Assembly: GCF_003931875.1 (NCBI RefSeq)
Contig: NZ_CP034245.1
Coordinates: forward strand, 1 to 64,000
Length of the DNA stretch: 64,000 nt
Source: Microbacterium sp. 10M-3C3
GTDB lineage: Bacteria > Actinomycetota > Actinomycetes > Actinomycetales > Microbacteriaceae
Direction: 5' to 3'
The translations under genes were made by a program, and so were the position numbers. A model generated the notes under the pieces. That model was not told where the DNA came from. It made no database searches and saw only the letters and a list, made by a program, of their open reading frames with translations. This document shows positions 27,268-34,363 of the stretch, piece by piece (the first letter of the stretch is position 1; each line of letters begins with the position of its first letter).

Positions 27268-27753
27268 CTACTCGAGCGTCGGCGGGAGCACGAAACGGAT
27301 CTCCTCCGCGTCGCGCCCCAGCCCGGGCGCGAACGCCGTGTCGCGCGAGAGCTCCGTGAACCCGAGCCGCGCGAGCATCGCGGCGGATGCGGCGTTGCCG
27401 GCCGCCACCCGCGCATACAGCGGACGCTCGGGCTCGCGGTCGACGAGGAGCCGCAGCGCGGCGGTGCCCACGCCCCGGCCCTGCGCGTGCGGGGCTATCC
27501 AGTACGTCACCTCGCGCGCGCCGTCGGTGGAATAGGCGCCCGCCGTGCCGGCGAAGCCGCCGTCCTCCGTCACGACCCACATCGCCGCATCCGGATCGGC
27601 CCGCACGCGGGCGATCCACGCGTCGAATGCGACGCGGTCGGCGGGGTCGGCGGCCGTGAACGCCGCCTGAGCCACCGAGCGCGGGTCGCGCATCATGTCG
27701 AAGATGGCGTCGAGGTCATCGTCGTCGACGTCGCGCAGGTCGATGTGGGGCAC
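27268..27753 (-). CDS. GNAT-family N-acetyltransferase
   Basis: The 161-residue protein has the GNAT fold: the acetyl-CoA pyrophosphate-binding motif APHAQGRGVGTAAL, the preceding strand EVTYWIAP, and the late NAASAAMLARLGF helix typical of RimJ/RimL-like enzymes. The acceptor substrate is unknown. GTG at 27753 begins the fold (PHIDLRDVDDDDL). It converges with the hypothetical membrane gene, and faces cspA across a 281-base gap. Confidence 0.82.
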   Translation of the reverse strand: MPHIDLRDVDDDDLDAIFDMMRDPRSVAQAAFTAADPADRVAFDAWIARVRADPDAAMWVVTEDGGFAGTAGAYSTDGAREVTYWIAPHAQGRGVGTAALRLLVDREPERPLYARVAAGNAASAAMLARLGFTELSRDTAFAPGLGRDAEEIRFVLPPTLE

Positions 27754-27865
27754 GGAACCACCGTAGAACCCTGCCGTCACACGGGGAATTCCCGGTCGCA
27801 TACAGACGCATCTATTAGTAGAGTGATCTCCGCCACGCTCGCGTGGCATATCCGGGGGGATCCGT

Positions 27866-27906
27866 CGACGCCCGGGCTTTGAGCGCATCGCTCGGCCCGG
27901 GCGTCG
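27866..27906. repeat. 12-bp perfect inverted repeat upstream of the cold-shock gene
   Basis: CGACGCCCGGGC (27866-27877) and GCCCGGGCGTCG (27895-27906) are perfect inverted copies around a 17-base spacer. It lies in the gene-free stretch 27754-28034 between the divergent GNAT and cold-shock genes. That stretch also holds GGGAATTCCC (27784-27793) and a locally A+T-rich segment near 27808-27822. Confidence 0.6.
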
Positions 27907-27928
27907 TATGGTTTCGGGCCCCGCCGAT

Positions 27929-27942
27929 GTTCCACGTGCAAC
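27929..27942. other. Degenerate parS-like site
   Basis: GTTCCACGTGCAAC matches the actinobacterial parS consensus GTTTCACGTGAAAC at 12 of 14 positions, including the CACGTG core. It lies about 28 kb from the putative origin, within the distance where parS sites usually cluster. Two mismatches, one in each arm, make binding by ParB uncertain. Confidence 0.35.
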
Positions 27943-28034
27943 GTTTGTGTCACCATCCCGTGCGCCGCGGCGCCATGCGCGTTAGCGTGGGTGTGTCCGG
28001 GGCAGACGGCTCCGGCAACACAGAACGGCATGTA

Positions 28035-28241
28035 ATGAGTACCCAGGGCACGGTCAAGTGGTTCAACGCAGAGAAGGGGTTCGGCTTCATCGCGCCCGAT
28101 GAGGGTGGCGCTGACGTGTTCGCGCACTACACCGCCATCTCCGCGTCCGGATACCGCTCGCTCGAAGAGAACCAGCGCGTCGAGTTCGAGATCGCGCAGG
28201 GCCCCAAGGGCCTGCAGGCGGAGAACATCCGCCCCCTCTGA
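28035..28241 (+). CDS. Cold-shock protein (CspA family)
   Basis: This 68-residue single-domain RNA chaperone has the RNP1 motif KGFGFIAP and RNP2 DVFAHYTAI, plus the usual GTVKWFN start. It binds single-stranded nucleic acid and aids translation. The residue count matches the family. A TAGCGT -10 hexamer (27983-27988) would give a leader of about 40 bases. No strong ribosome-binding site is visible. The long gap before it contains the inverted repeat at 27866-27906. Confidence 0.95.
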   Translation: MSTQGTVKWFNAEKGFGFIAPDEGGADVFAHYTAISASGYRSLEENQRVEFEIAQGPKGLQAENIRPL

Positions 28242-28247
28242 GCCACG

Positions 28248-28280
28248 CGTGCGCGGCGGGCTCAGCGCTCGCCGCGCACG
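28248..28280. terminator. Bidirectional terminator hairpin
   Basis: CGTGCGCGGCG (28248-28258) pairs perfectly with CGCCGCGCACG (28270-28280). It begins 6 bases after the cold-shock stop and overlaps the last codons of the converging membrane-protein gene, so it could end both transcripts. Confidence 0.65.
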
Positions 28281-30328
28281 AGCTCCCAGCCCGCCCCCGC
28301 GAACTGCGACAGCGTCGCGGACGGCAGGAATGCCCGCGTCAGCGCTGCGCCGATGCGGGTGAGATCCCCCTCATCGCGGTACAGCAGGTACATCGTCTCG
28401 TACCGCGGATGGAACTTCTGCTTGAAGCGGTGCAGTGACGCGAAGCCGTAGACCGGCTCCAGCACGCCTGCCATCCAGTCCTGGATCTCGGCGATCGCGC
28501 CCGCCCCTTCGGGGTACTCGTGGGCGAGCGGCGCGCCCGAGAGCGACAGGATCTGCGCCCCCTCCTCGGCGAACGCCTTCGCGGACGAGCCGATGAGGAA
28601 CTCCATCACGGGGCCGAAGCCGCCGTCGCGCCGCCGCATGAGGTCGAGCGTCCACCCGCGGATCCGGCCCTCGCCGTACACCGGCAGCCACGACAGGAAG
28701 CCGTCGACGTCGCCGTTCGGCGACACCGCGAGCGCGAGGCGCACCTCCGGATCGGCCGCCTCGTGGAGCGTCCCGAGGGTGAAGCCCATCTCCGGCAGCC
28801 CCCTGTCGCCGACCCAGCCCTCCGAGATCGCACGCAGCTGCTGCTGCACGCCCCACGGCTCATCCCGCCACCGCGAGAGGCGGAACACCATGTCCTCCCG
28901 TTCGGCGCGGTTGAACGACGTGCGCACGGCGGCCCACGCCTTCCCGGTGAACTGCAGCCCCGGCAGGTCGACGATCGTGTCGTCCGCCACGACGATGCTC
29001 CGCCACTCCGCAGGCACCGCACGGCGCGTCTCCTCCCCCGCGCTGAAGAAGCACGGGACGAGGGCGTTGCGCTCGCACTCGCGCACGAACTCCCGTACGG
29101 CGTCGGGGCCGGATGCGGCGGGGCCCAGCGGATCCGCGAGCGCGAGCGCCACGCCCGCCCGCCGCTGGTAGGCCAGAACGTTCGCGCCGTACCACGCGTA
29201 GTCATTGCCGTCCCACGTCGCCATCCACGACAGCGTCCCGCCGCCGTGGGCGCGGATCTGCGCCTTGACGTCGTCGCGTGTGGGGCGCGGGCTGAGACCC
29301 AGTCGGGCCTTGCGTCGCGCGCGGAACGCGCGCCGCACGAGCACGAGGAAGACGAGCACCAGCGTCCACAGCACCGAGGTCGCCAGGGTCGCGCTGACGT
29401 CGCCGTCGAGCGTCGCGTCGACACCCGTGACACCCGCGACTGCGATGACCGCGACCAGCAGCACCCCCACCAGCACGTTCAGGCTCGCCAGCACGAGGCT
29501 CACGACCCACGCCCAGCGGCGACCACGCCGCATCCCGTCCGACACCACCAGGATGAGGAACGCGTCGATCGCGAAGTCCTCCCACGAAGCGGCGTACGGC
29601 TCGGTCGTGCCGAAGGGACCCGATGTCGGAACGAGGAGTGTGACGAGCTGGATGATGCCGAGCACGACGAGCATCGCGAAAGCGAGCAGGCGCTGCTCGC
29701 GCATGCTCACGCGCTGGGGCCGGAGCGACCGGCTCGCGCCGAGCACGAGCAGCACGGCGAGCAGGTGCTCGAGGTCGGCGACGCTCCCCCAGAACAGCAG
29801 CGCGAGGAAGACGAACGCGACGAGCACGATCCACGCGCGCAGCCGCCACGGCGCCACGAACAGCGACACGGCGGCCGCGATGCACGCCAGCGCGCCGCCC
29901 GACGGCCCGACATCGAGTGCCGCCGCCTGCGCCTGCGCCCAGGGCCACGGCAGCAGCGCGCCCGCCCACAGCACGAGCGCCGCGGCGAGCACCGCGAACA
30001 GCTGACCGACGCCGAAGTACGCCAGCGCGACGCGCCAGCCGCGCCGGTACTCCAGATACGCCATGCCCCACAGGCTCGCGATCGTGAGGGCGTAGACCCA
30101 CGGCTGGTCGATCACGAACGTGCCGGTGACCGGCGTCCACCACCGGCCCGCCTCGATCGCGGGCAGGCCGTAGGCGAAAGGCTCCCACAGCGGCGAGCTG
30201 CGGAACGGCTGCCACAGGGCCGCAGTGAGCACGCCGACGACGAGGAGCACCGCGACGAGGGCGAGGGTCGCCGGGATGCGGCGCGGGATCCCCGCGATCA
30301 CTTGGGCGACGGTCGGACGCTCGGCCAT
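28262..30328 (-). CDS. Rhomboid-like membrane domain fused to phosphatidylglycerol lysyltransferase-type (DUF2156) domain
   Basis: The 688-residue protein has about 10 membrane helices in its first 340 residues and a soluble C-terminal DUF2156 domain (about 350-670). The C-terminal half resembles MprF/LysX-type aminoacyl transfer domains, with GGGTLSWMATWDGNDYAWYG, FTGKAWAAVRTSFNRAERE and a late FKQKFHPRYETMYLLY. These enzymes add lysine or another amino acid to phosphatidylglycerol. The N-terminal half resembles rhomboid: WWTPVTGTFVIDQPWVYALT, GPSGGALA with Ser143, and a helix with His188 (DLEHLLAVLLVLG). ATG at 30328 is preferred over an upstream GTG. Its true substrate and whether the rhomboid-like part is active are not established. 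Confidence 0.8.
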   Translation of the reverse strand: MAERPTVAQVIAGIPRRIPATLALVAVLLVVGVLTAALWQPFRSSPLWEPFAYGLPAIEAGRWWTPVTGTFVIDQPWVYALTIASLWGMAYLEYRRGWRVALAYFGVGQLFAVLAAALVLWAGALLPWPWAQAQAAALDVGPSGGALACIAAAVSLFVAPWRLRAWIVLVAFVFLALLFWGSVADLEHLLAVLLVLGASRSLRPQRVSMREQRLLAFAMLVVLGIIQLVTLLVPTSGPFGTTEPYAASWEDFAIDAFLILVVSDGMRRGRRWAWVVSLVLASLNVLVGVLLVAVIAVAGVTGVDATLDGDVSATLATSVLWTLVLVFLVLVRRAFRARRKARLGLSPRPTRDDVKAQIRAHGGGTLSWMATWDGNDYAWYGANVLAYQRRAGVALALADPLGPAASGPDAVREFVRECERNALVPCFFSAGEETRRAVPAEWRSIVVADDTIVDLPGLQFTGKAWAAVRTSFNRAEREDMVFRLSRWRDEPWGVQQQLRAISEGWVGDRGLPEMGFTLGTLHEAADPEVRLALAVSPNGDVDGFLSWLPVYGEGRIRGWTLDLMRRRDGGFGPVMEFLIGSSAKAFAEEGAQILSLSGAPLAHEYPEGAGAIAEIQDWMAGVLEPVYGFASLHRFKQKFHPRYETMYLLYRDEGDLTRIGAALTRAFLPSATLSQFAGAGWELVRGER

Positions 30329-30387
30329 GCCCACACCCTAGAGTGCGACGGAGCCGTCCGCGCGGATGATCGTGTGAGCGCCGGGCG

Positions 30388-31065
30388 TCAGTCCTCGGGC
30401 AGGAGGAGCAGGCGCTGCAGCTGCGCCGCATCCGCGACGCTGGCCTGCGCGCCTTCGGCCTCGTGCGGCCAGCTGAAGCCCCACTGCACGAAGATCACCG
30501 GAACGCCGACCTCGGCGCCGCCCTCGACATCGTGGTGCCGGTCGCCGACGAGCACGGGCCGGCTCGTGTCGACGCCGGCGGCCTCCAGGCGACGCAGCGC
30601 TTCGCGCACGATGTCGGACTTGGCGCTGAGCGTGCGCTCATCCGGGGTGGCACCCACCATGGCCGTGAAGTACGGGGCGAGCTCGAAGTGGTCCATGAGC
30701 GCCACGACCTGGGCCTCGGGCTTGGAGCTGGCGGTCGCCTGCGGGATGCCGGCGGCGGCGACCGCGGCGATGACGTCGGCCACGCTCGGGAAGAGCTTCG
30801 CGCTGGAGGTGTAGCCCTCCTCCTTGTTCAGCTGCCGGTAGAACGCGACCGCCTCGACCGCCTGCTCTGGCGTCATGCCGACATTGGCCTGGAACGACTC
30901 GAACATGGGCGGACCGATCCACCGCGACAGCTCGCCGCGCGTCGGGGGCTGCATCCCGAAATGCTGGAGCGTGATCGACAGCCGCCGCAGGATGCCCTCC
31001 GACGCGTCGACGATCGTGCCGTCGACGTCCCACAGGACGCAGGACCAGGGAGAGCGCACGGGCAT
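30388..31065 (-). CDS. HAD-family hydrolase (phosphoglycolate phosphatase-like)
   Basis: The 225-residue phosphatase has the HAD motif I nucleophile in WDVDGTIVDA, motif II serine in ATASSKPEAQV and motif IV acid in LVGDRHHDVEGGAEVG. The cap domain (about 20-85) is the helical type of Gph/PgmB enzymes. The substrate is probably a small phosphorylated metabolite, but cannot be fixed from sequence. It lies downstream of nucS on the same strand, separated by a palindromic repeat that probably stops read-through. Confidence 0.87.
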   Translation of the reverse strand: MPVRSPWSCVLWDVDGTIVDASEGILRRLSITLQHFGMQPPTRGELSRWIGPPMFESFQANVGMTPEQAVEAVAFYRQLNKEEGYTSSAKLFPSVADVIAAVAAAGIPQATASSKPEAQVVALMDHFELAPYFTAMVGATPDERTLSAKSDIVREALRRLEAAGVDTSRPVLVGDRHHDVEGGAEVGVPVIFVQWGFSWPHEAEGAQASVADAAQLQRLLLLPED

Positions 31066-31096
31066 ACCCCCACGCTACCCGCGCGGGGAGCGCGCG

Positions 31097-31161
31097 GAAT
31101 TCAGGCTCAGGCGTCGCGCGCGGCCATCCATGCGCCCGGAATGGCGGCGGAGCCTGAATTC
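31097..31161. repeat. Dispersed palindrome element A (ATTCAGGCT family)
   Basis: GAATTCAGGCTC (31097-31108) and GAGCCTGAATTC (31150-31161) form a perfect 12-bp inverted repeat with a 41-base spacer. The arm core AATTCAGGCT is shared with elements at 41395, 54197 and 55898. This copy is the most divergent, with a shorter spacer. It lies between nucS and the HAD gene, both on the minus strand. Confidence 0.75.
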
Positions 31162-31177
31162 TGCGGGCGGCGGGAGG

Positions 31178-31873
31178 TCAGAAGAGCCGGAGGTGGCCCG
31201 AGTCGACGCCCTTCATCTCCTCGTAGTCGAGGGTCAGGCAGCGGATGCCGCGGTCGGTGGCGAGCACGCGCGCCTGCGGCTTGATCTCCTGGGCCGCGAA
31301 GATCCCGGTGACGGGCGCCAGATGCGGGTCGCGGTTCAGCAGGTCGAGGTAGCGCGTCAGCTGCTCGACGCCGTCGATGTCGCCGCGACGCTTGACCTCG
31401 ATCGCGATCGTGCCGCCCGCGGGGTCGCGCAGCAGCAGGTCGACCGGGCCGATGGCCGTGGGGAACTCGCGACGCACGAGGGTCAGCCCCTCCCCCACGA
31501 TCGACACCTGTTCGGCGAGCAGCCGCTGCAGATCGGCTTCGACGCCGTCCTTCACCAGCCCCGGGTCGACGCCGAGGTCGTGCGACGAGTCGTGCAGCAC
31601 TTCGTGGATGCGCACGAGCAGGGCGTCGCCGGTCTTCGCGTGCGTGACGCGCCAGCGCTCGATGACGCCGTCTTCGAGGTCCGCCGCATCCGGGGCCTCG
31701 GCCACGAGGGTGCACGGCGGGCTCATCCAGTTCAGCGGCTTGTACGACCCGCCATCGGAGTGCACGAGGAGGCTGCCGTCGCCCTTGTGGACGAGCAGAC
31801 GGGTCGCCAGCGGCAGGTGCGCGTTGAGCCGGCCGGTGTAGTCGACGGAGCAGCGGGCGATGACGAGACGCAC
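31178..31873 (-). CDS. nucS: Endonuclease NucS (mismatch-specific, EndoMS-like)
   Basis: This 231-residue protein is the actinobacterial/archaeal mismatch endonuclease that replaces MutS/MutL in these lineages. It shows the N-terminal dimerisation domain ([21 protein letters not shown]) and a C-terminal restriction-like nuclease core with GPVDLLLRD and [24 protein letters not shown]. The conserved closing [11 protein letters not shown] is also present. The length is typical. It is probably co-transcribed with the MFS gene upstream, separated by 9 bases. Confidence 0.95.
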   Translation of the reverse strand: MRLVIARCSVDYTGRLNAHLPLATRLLVHKGDGSLLVHSDGGSYKPLNWMSPPCTLVAEAPDAADLEDGVIERWRVTHAKTGDALLVRIHEVLHDSSHDLGVDPGLVKDGVEADLQRLLAEQVSIVGEGLTLVRREFPTAIGPVDLLLRDPAGGTIAIEVKRRGDIDGVEQLTRYLDLLNRDPHLAPVTGIFAAQEIKPQARVLATDRGIRCLTLDYEEMKGVDSGHLRLF

Positions 31874-31882
31874 CCGACGAGC

Positions 31883-33136
31883 CTAATCCTCCGCGCGGGC
31901 GGCGCTCCGGGCGGATGCCTCGGGTGCGGCCGCCGGTGCGAGCGGGCGCGCGGCGCCGGAGAAGAAGCCCGACAGCACGATCAAGCCGACGATGACCAGG
32001 AGCGTGTTGAGCAGACCCAGGTGCTCGCTGATGAAGCCGAGGATCGGCGGGCCGCACAGGAACGCGACGTAGCCGATCGTCGCGGCCGCAGCCACGCGCG
32101 AGGCGGCCTTGGCCGGGTCGTCGGCGGCCGCCGACATGCCGAGCGGGAAGCCGAGGGACGCGCCCATCCCCCACAGCGCCGCGCCGACGAACACGAGCGG
32201 CAGGTTCGGCGCGTAGATGAACAGGACGAGGCCCGCCGTCGCGGTGACCGCGAGCGCCCGCAGCACGACCACGCGGCCGAGCAGGTCGACGAGCGGGCCG
32301 CCGAAGACGCGGACGACCGTCATCGCGACGGAGAAGACCGTGAGGGCAGCGGCGCCGACCGCCTCGGCTCCCCCGTGGTCCTCCACGACGGCGAGCGGCA
32401 GCCAGTCGTTCGCCCCGCCCTCCGCGAACGCCATGCCGAGCATGATGACCCCGAGAGCGTACGTCCGCGGCTCCTTCCACGCGGACAGGGCGGTGTGGAG
32501 GCGTTCGGTCCACCGCTGCGGCGGAGCATCCGACATCACGTCCATCGCGGCCTCGCGCGGCGGTACGTTCGCGACGCTGACGAAGGCCAGCAGCACGATG
32601 ACGCCCGCGACGATGCCGGTGTGGACCGCGACGCCCACTCCCGCGAACGCGGCCAGCGCGCCGGCGGCCGCGCCGATCACGGTGCCGAAGCTGAAGAACG
32701 CGTGGAACAGCGGCAGGATCGTACGGCCGGTGTACTTCTCGATCGCGGCGCCCTCGACGTTCATCATGACGTCGACGGCGCCGTTGCCGAAGCCGAACAG
32801 CATGAGCCCCGCCATCGCCACGCCGTACACGCGCAGCACGTCCGCGCCGAGGCCGACGAGCGCGGCGCCGGCCGCGACGAACAGGAGTGCGGCGAGCATC
32901 CCCCGCCGGGCGCCTACGCGGGCGAGGACGACCGGCGCGACCGACAGACCGATGATCGAGGCCACGCCCATCGCGAGCAGGAGCAGGCCGATGCCGAGGT
33001 TGTCGACGCCCAGCTCGTCCTTGATCGCCGGCACGCGCGACGCCCACGTGGAGATGCTCAGGCCGCTCGCGAGGAAGATGGCGAAGATCGCGGTGCGCCA
33101 GCGCACCAGTTGCGCCCGGCTCAGCTGCAGGTCCAT
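31883..33136 (-). CDS. MFS transporter
   Basis: This 417-residue protein of the major facilitator superfamily has about 12 membrane helices and the loop 2-3 region APVVLARVGARRG. The internal phrases GNGAVDVMMNVEGAAIE and FHAFFSFGTVIGAAAGAL resemble the FucP/YfkL-type sugar or drug exporters; the substrate is not clear. A minus-strand TACGCT hexamer (33143-33148) lies 6 bases from the ATG. A palindrome overlaps the expected -35 position. A divergent LacI-family regulator implies repression by a sugar-like ligand. Confidence 0.85.
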   Translation of the reverse strand: MDLQLSRAQLVRWRTAIFAIFLASGLSISTWASRVPAIKDELGVDNLGIGLLLLAMGVASIIGLSVAPVVLARVGARRGMLAALLFVAAGAALVGLGADVLRVYGVAMAGLMLFGFGNGAVDVMMNVEGAAIEKYTGRTILPLFHAFFSFGTVIGAAAGALAAFAGVGVAVHTGIVAGVIVLLAFVSVANVPPREAAMDVMSDAPPQRWTERLHTALSAWKEPRTYALGVIMLGMAFAEGGANDWLPLAVVEDHGGAEAVGAAALTVFSVAMTVVRVFGGPLVDLLGRVVVLRALAVTATAGLVLFIYAPNLPLVFVGAALWGMGASLGFPLGMSAAADDPAKAASRVAAAATIGYVAFLCGPPILGFISEHLGLLNTLLVIVGLIVLSGFFSGAARPLAPAAAPEASARSAARAED

Positions 33137-33158
33137 CCCGCCAGCGTACCGGTTGCGC

Positions 33159-33170
33159 CGAATCGATTCG
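33159..33170. promoter_or_regulatory. Candidate LacI-type operator
   Basis: CGAATCGATTCG is a perfect 12-bp palindrome with the central CG typical of LacI-family operators (AAnCGnTT). It lies between the divergent MFS and lacI genes and overlaps the -35 position of the MFS promoter, so binding would repress the transporter. Confidence 0.6.
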
Positions 33171-33214
33171 AGACGCGCCGCCGGGCGGTGACGGCCCCGG
33201 GGTACGATGCCGGG

Positions 33215-34267
33215 ATGAAGGCGCGCCGAGCCACGATCAGCGACGTCGCCCGCGAGGCCGGCGTCGCGGCATCGACGGCGTCGGTGGTCTTCAGCGGCCG
33301 CATGCCGGTCTCGGATGCGACGCGTCAGCGGGTGCTCGACGCCGCCCAGCGGCTCGGCTACACCGGCCCCGACCCCCGCGCCGCGTCGCTGCGGCGCGGA
33401 CGCTCGGGCATCGTCGCGGTCGTGCTCGAGGAGCGTCTGGGCGTCGCCTTCTCCGACCCGGTCATGACGCTGCAGATGGACGGCCTCACGGAGGGCGTCG
33501 CGCGCGTGGGCGCCGGCGTGCTTCTGCTGCGGGACGACCCGGATGCGCCAGGGGAGCCGTCGCTCACGACCGCGCCGCTGGATGCCGCCGTCCTCGTCGG
33601 CTGCAACGCGCGCACGCGCGAGTCGCTCGAGATCCTGCGCGCCCGAGACGTGCCGGTCGTCGTGATCGAGGGTGACGGCGGCCCGGGGGTCCCGCAGATC
33701 CGCCTGGACAATCGCGAGGCGCAGCGCCAGCTGGCGAGCCACCTCGCGGGCCTCGGCCACCGCCGCGTGGCGATCGTCACGCTCGGTACCACCGCCGAGC
33801 GGCGCCCCGGTTGGCTCGATGCGGAGGCCGAGCGCGACATCCGGGTCGAGGTCGCCGCCGACCGCCTCGCGGGCGCGCGGGACGTGTTCCCCGACGCGCC
33901 CGCGTACGCCGCCGGCGCGAGCCTGATCGACGAGGGGCTGGCCGCGGGCCGCGCAATCCTCGCGGCGTCAGGGGAGCGGCCGACCGCGGTGATCGCGCAG
34001 AGCGACCTGCTCGCCGCGGGCGTCATCCGCGCCGCCGAGGAGGCCGGGCTCCGCGTGCCCGACGACCTCAGCGTGACCGGGTTCGACGGTGTCGTGGTCG
34101 ACGGTCTCGCGCCGTACGCGCTGACGACGGCGGTGCAGCCCGCGGTCGAGAAGGGACGCGCGGCGGGCGACGCCGTGGCCGCGATGCTCGACGGATCCAC
34201 CGCCGCATCGCTGCTCTTCACCTGTACGTTCCGCGAGGGGAATACCACGTCGGCACCGCGCGGCTGA
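33215..34267 (+). CDS. LacI-family transcriptional regulator
   Basis: The 350-residue repressor has an N-terminal helix-turn-helix (ISDVAREAGVAASTASVVFSG) with the minor-groove hinge region, and a periplasmic-binding-like ligand domain ending around VTGFDGVVVDGLAPYALTTAVQP. TACGAT (33203-33208) lies 6 bases before the ATG, so the transcript is probably leaderless. Its divergent neighbour is the MFS transporter, the likely regulatory target. The inducer is unknown; a sugar or nucleoside is typical for the family. Confidence 0.9.
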   Translation: MKARRATISDVAREAGVAASTASVVFSGRMPVSDATRQRVLDAAQRLGYTGPDPRAASLRRGRSGIVAVVLEERLGVAFSDPVMTLQMDGLTEGVARVGAGVLLLRDDPDAPGEPSLTTAPLDAAVLVGCNARTRESLEILRARDVPVVVIEGDGGPGVPQIRLDNREAQRQLASHLAGLGHRRVAIVTLGTTAERRPGWLDAEAERDIRVEVAADRLAGARDVFPDAPAYAAGASLIDEGLAAGRAILAASGERPTAVIAQSDLLAAGVIRAAEEAGLRVPDDLSVTGFDGVVVDGLAPYALTTAVQPAVEKGRAAGDAVAAMLDGSTAASLLFTCTFREGNTTSAPRG

Positions 34268-34363
34268 GGCTCCGCCGGCCCGTCGCGGACCGCGCGGCCC
34301 GTAGAATGGCCCCGACGACCTGAGAGCCCGGACCCCGTGCCTGTGAACCCCGAGGAGGCCGCC

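Noticed and set aside
28520..30814. 764-codon open frame on the plus strand
   Set aside because: It is antisense to the rhomboid-like/LPG synthase and HAD genes and reads as Arg/Glu/His-rich low-complexity protein, typical of a shadow frame in high-GC DNA.
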